Source of the DNA: Pseudomonadota bacterium
GTDB lineage: Bacteria > Myxococcota_A > Polyangia > Polyangiales > Polyangiaceae
Direction of reading: 5' to 3'
Length of the DNA: 64,000 nucleotides
Assembly (NCBI GenBank): GCA_023431345.1
Contig: JAEYWK010000179.1
Coordinates: 15,242-79,241 of the forward strand
Within the stretch, counting starts at the first letter, position 1. Each line of letters starts with the position of its first letter. The notes under the pieces were generated by a model. The model did not search any database and was not told where the DNA came from. It saw only the letters and a list, made by a program, of their open reading frames with translations. Both the position numbers and the translations under genes were made by a program. This document shows, piece after piece, positions 43,759 through 52,157 of this stretch.

Positions 43759-43935
43759 GCGGTGGCGCGGCGCCGCGCGCGGCTCGTGACGAAGCGCGCG
43801 AAGCTGAGCTGACCGCCTGCCCGGACCGCTGACCGTTCGCCTCGAGCGCTCGAAGCAACAGAAGCAACAGGGGAGGGAGGGCTGGGCGGGCGGCGCTGCC
43901 CGACGCTGTCGCCTTGGTGCTATATCGCGGTCCCT

Positions 43936-46584
43936 ATGGCTTACGACCATCGCACGATTGAACCCAAATGGCAGGGCATCTGGGAGGAGCGCCAGGCGTT
44001 CAAGTCCGAGCGCCACCCGGGCAAGCCGAAGTTCTACGTGCTCGACATGTTTCCCTACCCGTCGGGCTCGGGCCTGCACGTGGGCCATCCGGAGGGCTAC
44101 ACGGCGACCGACATCGTGGCGCGTTACAAGCGGGCGCGCGGCTTCGACGTCCTTCACCCCATGGGGTGGGATGCCTTCGGGCTCCCGGCGGAGCAGCACG
44201 CGATCAACACCGGGCAGCACCCGGCGAAGACGACTGGCGAGAACATCAAGACGTTCCGCCGGCAGCTCAAGAGCTTGGGGTTTTCGTACGATTGGTCGCG
44301 CGAGGTCGACACGACGGACCCCAAGTACGTGCGCTGGACGCAGTGGATCTTCCTGAAGCTGTTCGAGCGCGGACTGGCATTTCAAGCGGAAATCCCCGTC
44401 AATTGGTGCCCCGCCCTCGGCACCGTGCTCGCCAACGAAGAGGTGATCGACGGCCGCAGCGAGCGCGGCAATCACCCCGTGGTGCGCCAGCCGCTCCGCC
44501 AGTGGCAGCTGCGCATCACGGCCTACGCGGATCGCCTAGCCGAGGAGCTGGAGCCGCTCGACTGGCCCGAGACGAAGCAGAAGCAACGCGACTGGGTGGG
44601 TAAGAGCGAAGGCGCCGAGGTTGACTTCGCGGTGGTGGGCAAGGACGCCAAGATCCGAGTCTTCACCACGCGGCCGGATACGCTGTTCGGGGCGACGTAC
44701 ATGGTGATCGCGCCCGATCACCCGCTCACGCTGTCGCTCGCCAGCGACGAAAAGCGCGCCGAAGTGAGCGCCTACGTGGCGGCGGCCGCGCGTAAAAGCG
44801 ACCTCGAGCGCACCGCGCTGAATAAGCAGAAAAGTGGTGTTTTTACGGGAGCTTATGCGGTCAATCCGCTGGCCCAAACCCAGATCCCCATCTACACGGC
44901 GGACTACGTGCTCGGCGCCTACGGCACGGGCGCGATCATGGCCGTGCCCGCCCACGACGAGCGCGACTTCGAGTTCGCGCAGCACTACGCGCTACCGATC
45001 ATCGAGGTGGTGAGCCCCGATGGGCAGTTGCACGAGGCGCTCACGGCGCCGTTCACCGGCGACGGCATCGCGGTGCGCTCCGGGCGCTTCGACGGCCAGC
45101 CCACCAAGGAGATGAAGCAGAACATCTTGCAGTTCCTCGAGCAGCAGAAGCTCGGCGAGCGCAAGGTGAACTACAAGCTGCGCGACTGGGTGTTCTCGCG
45201 ACAGCGCTACTGGGGCGAGCCGATCCCGATCTACTTTCCGGTCTCGACGGAGGGCGATCCGCGGCAAGGCGCGCCGCACACCATCGACTACTCGAAGCCG
45301 ATGGCGGTGCCGGACAGTGAGCTGCCGCTGCGCCTGCCGGACCTCGAAGACTACCGACCCGGTGACCCCGCCGGCGCGCTGGTGAAGGCGCTCGATTGGC
45401 GATTCTTCCAAAAGGATGGAAAGTGGTTCGCCCGCGAGACCAACACCATGCCCCAGTGGGCGGGCTCGTGCTGGTACTACCTGCGCTACCTCGATCCGCA
45501 CAACGAGCAAGAGCCGTTTTCGGCGAAGGCCTACGACGATTGGATGCCGGTCGATCTGTACGTGGGCGGCAACGAGCACGCGGTGCTGCACCTGCTCTAC
45601 GCGCGCTTCTGGCACAAGCTGCTGTTCGACGTCGGTGTCGTGAAGCACCCCGAGCCCTTTCAGAAGCTGGTGCACCAAGGCATGATCTTGGGCAACGCCT
45701 ACCGCTGGTACGCGGTCGTGGGCCAAGACGACGCGCTGCTGCGCGCGCTCGACGGTGACGACCCGAGCGTGCAGGCGGACGCCGAGGGCGAGCTGCGCAC
45801 GGCCGCCGGCGAGAAGGTGCTCGCGAAATACGTCACGCCCGCCGACGTGGCCTTCCGAGGCCAGGTTCCGCACCACCCCGAGCACGGCGTGAAGCTGCAC
45901 ACCTCCGTCGAAAAGATGGCAAAATCCCGCGGGAACGTGGTCAATCCGGACCACGTGGTGGCCGAGTTCGGCGCCGACAGTCTGCGCGTCTACGAGATGT
46001 TCATGGGCCCGCTCGAGCAGACCAAGCCGTGGCAAACGGCGGGCATCCAGGGCACGCGACGCTTCCTCGATCGCGTCGACGCGGTTGCGCAGAAGCCGCT
46101 CGTCGAAGGCGAAGGTGACGACGAGACGCGCAAGCTCCTGCATCGCACCATCAAGAAAGTGGGCGAAGACATCGAGACGATGCGCTTCAACACGGCCGTG
46201 AGCACGCTCATGATCCTCACGAATCGCTTGGCGAGCCTGGAGAGCGCGCCGCGCGCAGCGCTCGAGAAGATGCTTCAGGTGCTGGCGCCGTTCGCTCCGC
46301 ACCTGAGCGAGGAGCTGTGGCAGAAGCTCGGGCACAGCGAGCTCATCTCGCAAACGCCGTGGCCCAGCTTCGACCCCGCGCTGTGCGTCGACGACGTCAT
46401 CGAGATCGGCGTGCAGGTGAACGGGAAGGCGCGCGGCCGCGTGAAGCTGGCGAAGGACGCGAGCGAGGACGTCGCGAAGGCGGAGTCGCTCAAGGACGAA
46501 AACGTCGCCAAGTTCGTGCAGGACAAGGCGCTGAAGAAGTTCATCTACGTGCCCGGAAAGATTGTGAATTTCATCGTGGGTTAG
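43936..46584 (+). CDS. leuS: Leucyl-tRNA synthetase LeuS
   Basis: The enzyme charges tRNA-Leu. The 882-residue length is right for a bacterial LeuRS with its editing domain. FPYPSGSGLHVGHPEGYTATD contains the HIGH-type motif (HVGH), and KMAKSRGNVVNPDHV the KMSKS-type motif near residue 660. The CP1 editing region includes TTRPDTLFGATYMVIAPDHPL, and the C-terminal domain (VQVNGKARGRVKLAKDASED) is that of bacterial LeuS. ATG start. The 177 bases upstream have a purine-rich stretch (AACAGGGGAGGGAGGG) and a TATA-like segment just before the start. Confidence 0.97.
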   Translation: MAYDHRTIEPKWQGIWEERQAFKSERHPGKPKFYVLDMFPYPSGSGLHVGHPEGYTATDIVARYKRARGFDVLHPMGWDAFGLPAEQHAINTGQHPAKTTGENIKTFRRQLKSLGFSYDWSREVDTTDPKYVRWTQWIFLKLFERGLAFQAEIPVNWCPALGTVLANEEVIDGRSERGNHPVVRQPLRQWQLRITAYADRLAEELEPLDWPETKQKQRDWVGKSEGAEVDFAVVGKDAKIRVFTTRPDTLFGATYMVIAPDHPLTLSLASDEKRAEVSAYVAAAARKSDLERTALNKQKSGVFTGAYAVNPLAQTQIPIYTADYVLGAYGTGAIMAVPAHDERDFEFAQHYALPIIEVVSPDGQLHEALTAPFTGDGIAVRSGRFDGQPTKEMKQNILQFLEQQKLGERKVNYKLRDWVFSRQRYWGEPIPIYFPVSTEGDPRQGAPHTIDYSKPMAVPDSELPLRLPDLEDYRPGDPAGALVKALDWRFFQKDGKWFARETNTMPQWAGSCWYYLRYLDPHNEQEPFSAKAYDDWMPVDLYVGGNEHAVLHLLYARFWHKLLFDVGVVKHPEPFQKLVHQGMILGNAYRWYAVVGQDDALLRALDGDDPSVQADAEGELRTAAGEKVLAKYVTPADVAFRGQVPHHPEHGVKLHTSVEKMAKSRGNVVNPDHVVAEFGADSLRVYEMFMGPLEQTKPWQTAGIQGTRRFLDRVDAVAQKPLVEGEGDDETRKLLHRTIKKVGEDIETMRFNTAVSTLMILTNRLASLESAPRAALEKMLQVLAPFAPHLSEELWQKLGHSELISQTPWPSFDPALCVDDVIEIGVQVNGKARGRVKLAKDASEDVAKAESLKDENVAKFVQDKALKKFIYVPGKIVNFIVG

Positions 46585-46636
46585 GGGCCGGGACACCGGG
46601 CCCTGCTGAACGGCTGGTCGGATGTGGATAGGCTGT

Positions 46637-46652
46637 TGTTTCCCGTGAAACT
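46637..46652 (+). other. parS-like 16-mer (14 of 16 match)
   Basis: The sequence TGTTTCCCGTGAAACT differs from the common parS consensus TGTTTCACGTGAAACA at two positions. One half-site (GTGAAAC) is perfect. It lies 52 bases after leuS, outside coding sequence, where ParB sites are often found. No parA/parB is in the window. Confidence 0.3.
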
Positions 46653-46709
46653 TGCCCCCCAAGTGCGGGTTGTGCTTCGAGAATTCGAAGCAACGCCCCT
46701 GGGGGAAAC
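46638..46709 (+). other. Long imperfect hairpin downstream of leuS
   Basis: Outer arms GTTTCCC and GGGAAAC enclose inner arms GTTGTGCTTCGA and TCGAAGCAAC (one bulged base) around a four-base loop. The outer left arm overlaps the parS-like site. No T run follows, so it is not a standard intrinsic terminator; an RNA-structure or 3'-end role for leuS is possible. The rest of the 324-base leuS-lptE gap holds a purine-rich repeat and no credible gene. Confidence 0.4.
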
Positions 46710-46853
46710 TCGCGTGCCTGTCGGCCGGTCTGGTTCCGGCTCTGGGGCACGGGCCGAGGCTCGCGCCGAGCGCGGTGCTTTCGTGGCGCGCGGGCGGGCA
46801 AGGTGGAGCGAGATGGCAGAGCGCTGGGAGGCAGTGGGCGGGGCGAGATGGTT

Positions 46854-46902
46854 CACAGGAAGGGTGGAAGAGGGGAAGGGGTGGGGTGAGCGCGCTGGCG
46901 CC
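46854..46902 (+). repeat. Purine-rich dispersed repeat, copy before lptE
   Basis: It begins CACAGGAAGGGTGGAAGAGG and ends with GAGCGCGCTGGCGCC. The same two blocks, in the same orientation and about the same spacing, occur at 47,496-47,541 after the gene. It lies immediately before the lptE start codon and may include its ribosome-binding region. Confidence 0.6.
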
Positions 46903-46908
46903 CGTGCG

Positions 46909-47457
46909 ATGGTGGGGTCTTCGCGCGGGGCAGGCGGCGGAGGGCCAGGGCGGGCGCGGGCGTGGGTCGTGGGGTTGGTGCTGGCGGTGGTGGGGTGCGG
47001 GTATCAACCGGCTTACGGCGGTGCGCAGGCGCGCTACGACGTCGTGGCGGCGCGCTATTCGACGGCGAGCTTCGAGGCGGTGCCGAGCGTGCTCGCGGGC
47101 GCGCGGAGCGAGCTCGGCGCCGCGAAGGCGCTCGGCGACGGCTACCCGCGCGTCGTCGTCGAGGTGCTGCGCGTCGATGAGCGCAGCATCGGCGTTCGCT
47201 CCACGGGTAACGATACGACGCCGCTCGCGCGCGGCTCGGAGATCACCGTCGTTGGGCGCGCGCAGGTGCGGCTCAGCGCCGACGCCGAGCCGAGCTTCGA
47301 CACGGGGGACATGAGCCGTACGGCGCCGTACGCGGCAGGGGCGACGCCGAGCGCCGACGCGGCGTCGCGTAGCCGCGCGGTGCGCGACGCGGCGCGTGCG
47401 CTGGGGGTCGCGCTGGGGCGCTCCATCCTCGGCCTACCGGAGCCCGCCGAAGGCTAA
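46909..47457 (+). CDS. lptE: Probable LPS-assembly lipoprotein LptE
   Basis: The 182-residue product has a lipoprotein signal (RAWVVGLVLAVVGCGYQPAYGG). The CGYQP just after the lipidated cysteine is the typical opening of LptE, the outer-membrane partner of LptD. Its position right after leuS matches the leuS-lptE order of many Gram-negative genomes. The rest is a small alpha/beta domain (VVVEVLRVDERSIGV, ITVVGRAQVRLS) without stronger motifs, so family placement rests mainly on start and context. The ATG giving MVGSSRGAGGGG is chosen; the frame is open about 95 codons further upstream through repeat sequence. Direct repeats bracket the gene. Confidence 0.6.
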   Translation: MVGSSRGAGGGGPGRARAWVVGLVLAVVGCGYQPAYGGAQARYDVVAARYSTASFEAVPSVLAGARSELGAAKALGDGYPRVVVEVLRVDERSIGVRSTGNDTTPLARGSEITVVGRAQVRLSADAEPSFDTGDMSRTAPYAAGATPSADAASRSRAVRDAARALGVALGRSILGLPEPAEG

Positions 47458-47495
47458 TGGATATATAAGTCTAGCTATGTACGATGGGAGAGAGT

Positions 47496-47541
47496 GAACA
47501 GGAAGGGTGCAAGGGTGGAAGAGCGCGAGCGCGCTGGCGCC
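47496..47541 (+). repeat. Purine-rich dispersed repeat, copy after lptE
   Basis: GAACAGGAAGGGTGCAAGGG and onwards to GAGCGCGCTGGCGCC, a direct copy of the element before lptE. Similar purine text opens the A modules of the array that follows. Confidence 0.6.
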
Positions 47542-47591
47542 TGCGGCGGGAAACGTCACGGTCTCGCGGGCTCGCCGCTGCGTGTGGCGAG

Positions 47592-48096
47592 AGCCAGAAG
47601 AACAGGGAGGGAGAAGGCGTGACGGGGAGGGCTACGACGCTGGTCGTCGGTTGGCGTTTGTGGGGGCGCCATGCTGTGACGTCGCGTGCGTCGCTCCGTG
47701 AGGTGCGTACAGGTTTGGCGACTGGGGGGGCGCCACGCTGTGACGTCGCGTGCGTCGCTCCGTGAGGTGCGTACAGGCCGTGGACTCCCGCTAGCCAGAA
47801 GAACAGGGAGGGAGAAGGCGTGAGGGGAGGGCTACGACGCTTGTCGTCGGTTGGCGACTTTGGGGGCGCCACGCTGTGACGTCGCGTGCGTCGCTCCGTG
47901 AGGTGCGTACAGACTGTCCGCTGCTCGCTAGCCAGAAAAAGCAGGGAGGGCTACGACGGTTGTCGTCGGTTGGCGACTGTGGGGGGCGCCACGCTGTGAC
48001 GTCGCGTGCGTCGCTCCGTGAGGTGCGTACAGGTTTGGCGGTTGTGGGGGCGCCACGCTGTGATGGCGCGCGCGGCGCTGCGTGAGGGGGGCGCAG
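47592..48096. repeat. Composite tandem-repeat array of A and B modules
   Basis: Most of the 694-base gap between lptE and the DUF72 gene is this array. B modules are 51 bases each at 47,662-47,712, 47,726-47,776, 47,862-47,912, 47,982-48,032 and 48,046-48,096. They start GGGGGCGCC and contain TGACGTCGCGTGCGTCGCTC; the first four are nearly identical and the fifth is degenerate. A modules at 47,592-47,656, 47,793-47,856 and 47,930-47,975 start AGCCAGAA and end TCGTCGGTTGGCG; the third lacks about 19 internal bases. The order is A-B-B-A-B-A-B-B. Open frames through it on both strands are repeat translations, not genes. No flanking transposase is present. Confidence 0.85.
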
Positions 48097-48151
48097 GCGG
48101 TGGGCTGAGCGGTGGCCGGACGGCTGCTCGCGGCTGGGCGATGGCGGCGCT

Positions 48152-48805
48152 TTAGGGGACGCCCATCGCCTTCTTGAAGCGCTTGGCGTCGGCGAACATG
48201 TCGACGTTGGTGAAGACGTAGGTGGCGTCTTGGGATTTGCCGCCGGCGGCGATGTCGGCGAGCTTCTCGATGGCCGGGTCTTCGTAGCGCGACTTGTGAC
48301 CGGCGGGGCCGGGCAGGCGGTAGTAGGCGCTCTTACGCGCCGATAGACCCTGGTGGAGCGGATCACGCGACGCGAGGGTGTCGGTTTCTTCGGCCAGATC
48401 ATCGGCGTCGTCCGGCTTCCAGGCGGGGCCGGGCTCGAAGACGACGATCTCGAACTGCTTGCGCACGCTCTTCAGAAAGTCGCGCAGGGCGCTGCGATTC
48501 GCGCGGCTGCTCGTAAAATCAGGCGGGGCGACGAACACGGCCGCCTTCGACTCGAGCTCCTTGGCGACCTCACCGAGCGTCTTCAGCGCGGTCTCGATCA
48601 CCTTGCCTTCACGAAAGCCCTCTTGGGCGATCTGGCGAGGACCGAGGAGCGCGAACTCGAAGCCCTTGGGGGCCTCACGACGCCAGCGACGGACGGTGCC
48701 GGGGCCCGGCACGGCCATGTGCGTCTCTTGAACCTCGACGAATAGGTACTCTTTGAAATATCGCGTGGCTGGAACAGCGAAACCAGCGCAGCCGACGACC
48801 ATCAT
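48152..48805 (-). CDS. DUF72 domain protein (YecE family)
   Basis: The 217-residue protein starts MMVVGCAGFAVPATRYFKEY, the (I/V)G-x-x-G-(W/F) opening of DUF72 TIM-barrel proteins. It continues with the family-typical GTVRRWRREAPKGFEFALLGPR, in which the usual W-R-E-P-F-F loop is shortened, and ends with ATYVFTNVDMFADAKRFKK, the usual Y-x-Y-F-N-N position. No biochemical function is established for the family. It begins with two adjacent ATG codons; either may be used. It is isolated between the repeat array and a terminator. Confidence 0.8.
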   Translation of the reverse strand: MMVVGCAGFAVPATRYFKEYLFVEVQETHMAVPGPGTVRRWRREAPKGFEFALLGPRQIAQEGFREGKVIETALKTLGEVAKELESKAAVFVAPPDFTSSRANRSALRDFLKSVRKQFEIVVFEPGPAWKPDDADDLAEETDTLASRDPLHQGLSARKSAYYRLPGPAGHKSRYEDPAIEKLADIAAGGKSQDATYVFTNVDMFADAKRFKKAMGVP

Positions 48806-48924
48806 GATTGGGGCAGACGCTAACACACGGGAGGTAGCCGCGCCCGCGCTGGCCGCAGGTTTTTGCCGCTGCCCCTGCGATTGGGCGGCGCAGCCGGAGC
48901 GCACGAAAATCAGCCGAAACCCAC

Positions 48925-48969
48925 AAAAGCGCGCGCGCCCGAGAGACCAGCCCTCGAGCGCGCTTTTTT
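48925..48969. terminator. Bidirectional intrinsic terminator
   Basis: Arms AAAAGCGCGC and GCGCGCTTTT flank a loop of about 23 bases, with six T on the plus strand and four on the minus strand. It lies 24 bases past the stop of the Cys-rich lipoprotein gene on the minus strand, which it most likely terminates. Confidence 0.7.
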
Positions 48970-48992
48970 CTAGGCCGGACGTGGCCCTTGAA

Positions 48993-49652
48993 TCATTCAG
49001 GCAGCGGGAAGCACTCGTCAGCGCACTCCGTGTAGCTGCAATCCACGAGCGTCGAGGTGGCGAGCAGCGGCAAGCCGTTGTCGACATCTTCGCACTGGTT
49101 GGTGCACATGCTGCTGCAAGTCTCGAGCGCGACGTCGGGGTCGAGCTCGGTCTCGATCTCATCGAGGAAGCAGCCGCGCACGCAGTCGTACTGGCCCGGA
49201 TCCTCGTATTTCAGGCCCCAACCGCAGGCAGTGGCGGGGGTGTCGCCGTAACACTCTTGCCACTCCGCGCAGCACTTGGCCTTCACGCAAGTGCCGCAGG
49301 CGTCGTCGCTGTCGCTCTTCGTACAGGCGGGCAGCATCGTCGGCATGGGCTCGTCACCGGTGCCGACGCAGAGACCGGCCTGGTACGTGCTGGGCTCGCC
49401 GCCCTCGCCGCCCGCCGCGGTGCTGCCCGCCGTGCCTTGCCCGCCGCTGCCGCCGCCACCCGTCGACTTGGTGCCGGCCGTGGGCTCCTCGCCACCATCG
49501 GACTTGGTGCCCGCCGTGGGGGTGTTGCCGTCGCCACCCTCGCCGAAGTCGTCCGGATCACCTTCGGTGACGACGCAGGCGGTCGCGAAAGTTGCCACCA
49601 CACTGCCCACGAGGGCCCACTTCAGCCAGCGATAAGAAGACTTGGTCTGCAT
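48993..49652 (-). CDS. Predicted Cys-rich lipoprotein with Gly/Thr linker
   Basis: The 219-residue product has an N-terminal signal (WLKWALVGSVVATFATAC) ending in a lipobox cysteine. A low-complexity linker (about residues 35-90) with repeated TAGTKS follows. The C-terminal half has more than a dozen cysteines, including CGTCVKAKCCAEWQEC, CVRGC, CSSMCTNQC and CADEC, expected to form disulfides outside the inner membrane. This organisation is common in myxobacterial surface lipoproteins of unknown function. It is monocistronic: a terminator follows and 162 bases separate it from lnt. Confidence 0.78.
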   Translation of the reverse strand: MQTKSSYRWLKWALVGSVVATFATACVVTEGDPDDFGEGGDGNTPTAGTKSDGGEEPTAGTKSTGGGGSGGQGTAGSTAAGGEGGEPSTYQAGLCVGTGDEPMPTMLPACTKSDSDDACGTCVKAKCCAEWQECYGDTPATACGWGLKYEDPGQYDCVRGCFLDEIETELDPDVALETCSSMCTNQCEDVDNGLPLLATSTLVDCSYTECADECFPLPE

Positions 49653-49814
49653 TGTCAGAGCTCCCGAAAAGTTGGGTCGCCAGCACCTCGCTTGGTCGCT
49701 TGTGACGCGAAGCTGGGTGGGCGGGGAAGGAAGGTTACCCGGATCGACGGTGAGCTTTGCACGTTATTCGCATGCCCCCCAGTCGCCCTCGCCACAAACC
49801 TGGAATAGATGAAA

Positions 49815-51680
49815 TTACGGCTTAGTTTCGCCGGGTTTGGGGAACCCAGGAAATGCAGGTCGGGTGGCCGAATCGGCGTGAGTCGTTGGCCCTGTGGCCG
49901 GCGCAGGCTCCTCCGCTGGCGACGGCTCGGGCGGTAGCGCCGCCGAGCCTGAGGCGTCGGGTGGCGAGGCGGGGGCCGCCGTAGCTTCAGGCGCATTCGT
50001 TGACGGCGCTGCAGGCGTATCCGTCGGCGGCGCCGCAGACGCATCCGTCGACGGAGCTGCGGGCACGTCCGTCGACGACGCGGGCACGTCTGTCGACGGC
50101 GCTGCGGGCTCGCTGCCGGAGCTCCCCGGCGGGGGGCCGGCCGTCTTCGGCACGAAACCTTGGCGGCGTCGGAACGCGAGCACGACGCTGGCCACCGTCG
50201 CCAGCCACCATGGGGCATCACCCCACAGAGTGTACGGGGTCTTCCCCTTCATCCAGCGCAGCGTGGCGCGCTGGGCGGCCTCCTCGAAGGTTTGCGTGTT
50301 CGAGATCACGCGACCCACCGGGTCCATGAACGCGCTGACGCCGCTGTTCGTCGAGCGAACGAAGAACTTGCGGTGCTCGACGGCGCGGAATTTGGCGAGG
50401 GCCAGGTGCTGCCAGGGCTCCGACGAGTCACCGAACCAGGCGTCGTTGGTCAGGTTCGCGAGCAGCTCGGGGTCGCCCTCGCTCATCACTCGATTCACGA
50501 ACGAAGGCAGCAGATCTTCGTAGCAAATCACGGTGGCGATTTGATGATCGCCCAGCGAGAGCGGCTTGAACGAGGTGCCCGCCTGGAAGCGGCCGGTGTG
50601 CGGCGACCACTCGTAGAGCACTGGAAAGGTGTCGCCGAACGGCAGGTATTCGCCGAAGGCGAGCAAGATTTGCTTGTCGAAGCGGCCGACGACCGAGCCT
50701 GTTTTGTCGGTGAGCAGCGCCGAATTGAACAGCACGTACTCGCGCGCGTCTTGGACGGGCCGCACCAGCACGCTGCCGAAGAGCGCCGGAACCCCGAGGC
50801 TGCGCGTGAACTGGCGGCGCAGCTGGCGCTCAGCGTCGTCTTCTGGGACGGCTGACATCACCGAGGTCTCGCTCCACACCACCAAATCGAGCGGCTCCTT
50901 TTGCTCGGTGAGCTCGCGGGTGAGCCGCAGGTGCCGCTCGAGGCCTTCGCGCTTGTTCTTGCGCTTGCCCGTGAGGCTCATGTTGGCCTGCACCAGGCCG
51001 ACCTCCACCTTCTCGGAGGCTTCCGCCGCGGCGTCGACCATCGGCATGCGGATGAAGCCGTAAATGGCGGCCACGACCGGGACGGCGAAGCCGGCGAGGG
51101 CCGGCTTGTGCAGGGGGCGCCGCTCCCAGCGCGCCAAGATGAGCTCACTCAGCGCGTAGTTGGCGGCGAGCAGGACGAGCGACACCGCGATCGGGCCTCC
51201 GAGCTCCGCCAGCTGCAGCAGCGGCGGCACCTGGTGCACGGTCGCGCCATAGAACCATTTGAACAGCAGCGGGAATGCCTGCTCACTGGCCGCGAACGCC
51301 AAGCACAGCGTGAGGCCTCGGCTCCAGCCACGCAGGGCGCCGCGCGTCGCGAGCCAGCCGAACATGCCGATGCGGCCCGCCTGGTAGGCGCACAAGATGC
51401 TCTGGAACAGCCAGCAGAGCGGCAGCGGGAAGCCGCTGAAGACCTGCAGCGTGTAGCTGAGCCAATAAAAGCCGGTGATGGTCATGCCGAAGCCGGCCGT
51501 CCACCCCAGCCAAAAGCCGTGCTTCGGCCGCTGGCCTTGCAAGGCGAGCAGCAGCGGCACCAAGGCGACGAACGACAGCGGCCACAGGTCGACGCCCGGG
51601 AACGCGACCCAGTAGAGGAGCCCGGACAGGAAGCTCAGCGGATAAGCGAGCTTCAGCGGCAACGGTACACGCATGTTCAC
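49815..51680 (-). CDS. lnt: Apolipoprotein N-acyltransferase Lnt with Pro/Ala/Ser-rich C-terminal tail
   Basis: Lnt adds the third acyl chain to lipoproteins. Residues 1-215 hold about seven membrane helices and residues 225-505 a nitrilase-like domain. The catalytic triad is E271 (WSETSV), K336 (FDKQILLAFGEYLPFG) and C386 (VICYEDLLP). AWFGDSSEPWQHLALAKFRAVE and STNSGVSAFMDPVGRV are further family motifs. Residues about 520-621 are an unusual low-complexity tail with repeated APSTDVP-like units. Typical Lnt is near 510-540 residues. It is last of a parvulin-receiver-lnt series on the minus strand. Confidence 0.94.
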   Translation of the reverse strand: MNMRVPLPLKLAYPLSFLSGLLYWVAFPGVDLWPLSFVALVPLLLALQGQRPKHGFWLGWTAGFGMTITGFYWLSYTLQVFSGFPLPLCWLFQSILCAYQAGRIGMFGWLATRGALRGWSRGLTLCLAFAASEQAFPLLFKWFYGATVHQVPPLLQLAELGGPIAVSLVLLAANYALSELILARWERRPLHKPALAGFAVPVVAAIYGFIRMPMVDAAAEASEKVEVGLVQANMSLTGKRKNKREGLERHLRLTRELTEQKEPLDLVVWSETSVMSAVPEDDAERQLRRQFTRSLGVPALFGSVLVRPVQDAREYVLFNSALLTDKTGSVVGRFDKQILLAFGEYLPFGDTFPVLYEWSPHTGRFQAGTSFKPLSLGDHQIATVICYEDLLPSFVNRVMSEGDPELLANLTNDAWFGDSSEPWQHLALAKFRAVEHRKFFVRSTNSGVSAFMDPVGRVISNTQTFEEAAQRATLRWMKGKTPYTLWGDAPWWLATVASVVLAFRRRQGFVPKTAGPPPGSSGSEPAAPSTDVPASSTDVPAAPSTDASAAPPTDTPAAPSTNAPEATAAPASPPDASGSAALPPEPSPAEEPAPATGPTTHADSATRPAFPGFPKPGETKP

Positions 51681-51723
51681 GAGCCCTCGAGCGGAGCTGC
51701 GGCGAGCAGCTGGTGGTTCATCT

Positions 51724-52146
51724 TCAGCCGCCGAGCGCCTTTTTGACCTTGGCGAGCACGTCGTCGATCTTGAAGGGCTTGGTGATGTAGTGGCGCGCGC
51801 CGCTTTGGATGCCCTTGATCACGTCGGTGGCGCTGCTCTTCGCAGTCAGGAAGATGATCGGCACCGATTTGAGCTCCGGGCTTTTCTTCAGCTCAGCGGC
51901 GACGCCGTGACCGTCGAGGCCCGGCATCATCACGTCGAGGATGAGCAGCGACGGGCGCGGCTGCTGCAAGGCGAGGGCGAGCGCCGCCTTGCCGTCGTGG
52001 GCGGTCACGACGTCGTACAGAGGCGCCAGCACCTTTTCGAGCATCGCGGCGATGGCCGGATCGTCTTCGGCGATCACGATACGGCGGCGGGCGGCTTGTG
52101 CTTCGGACAAATCCTGAACTCCGATGCTGGGCGGGCCGGGGTGCAC
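51724..52146 (-). CDS. Single-domain response regulator (receiver only)
   Basis: The 140-residue protein is one REC domain. It has the acidic pair in IVIAEDDPAIAAML, the phosphoacceptor aspartate in SLLILDVMMPGLDG, the Thr in IIFLTAKSS and the Lys in HYITKPFKIDDVL. No output domain follows, so it probably acts by protein-protein contact. The start is uncertain: GTG at the listed end, or a TTG 12 codons later. It lies between the parvulin gene (11 bases upstream) and lnt (43 bases downstream). The partner kinase is not identified; the divergent hybrid kinase is one candidate. Confidence 0.87.
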   Translation of the reverse strand: MHPGPPSIGVQDLSEAQAARRRIVIAEDDPAIAAMLEKVLAPLYDVVTAHDGKAALALALQQPRPSLLILDVMMPGLDGHGVAAELKKSPELKSVPIIFLTAKSSATDVIKGIQSGARHYITKPFKIDDVLAKVKKALGG

Positions 52147-52157
52147 GCCGAAAGCGG

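Noticed and set aside
44992..47007. Long minus-strand open frame antisense to leuS
   Set aside because: It is the reverse shadow of a highly biased coding gene; leuS is unambiguous.
47592..48096. CRISPR array
   Set aside because: Unit lengths and spacings are irregular (64-136 bases), the intervening sequence is itself repeated, and no cas genes are present.
47471..48402. Open reading frames on both strands through the repeat array
   Set aside because: They translate the A and B repeats again and again, lack ribosome sites and known domains, and conflict with the repeat structure.
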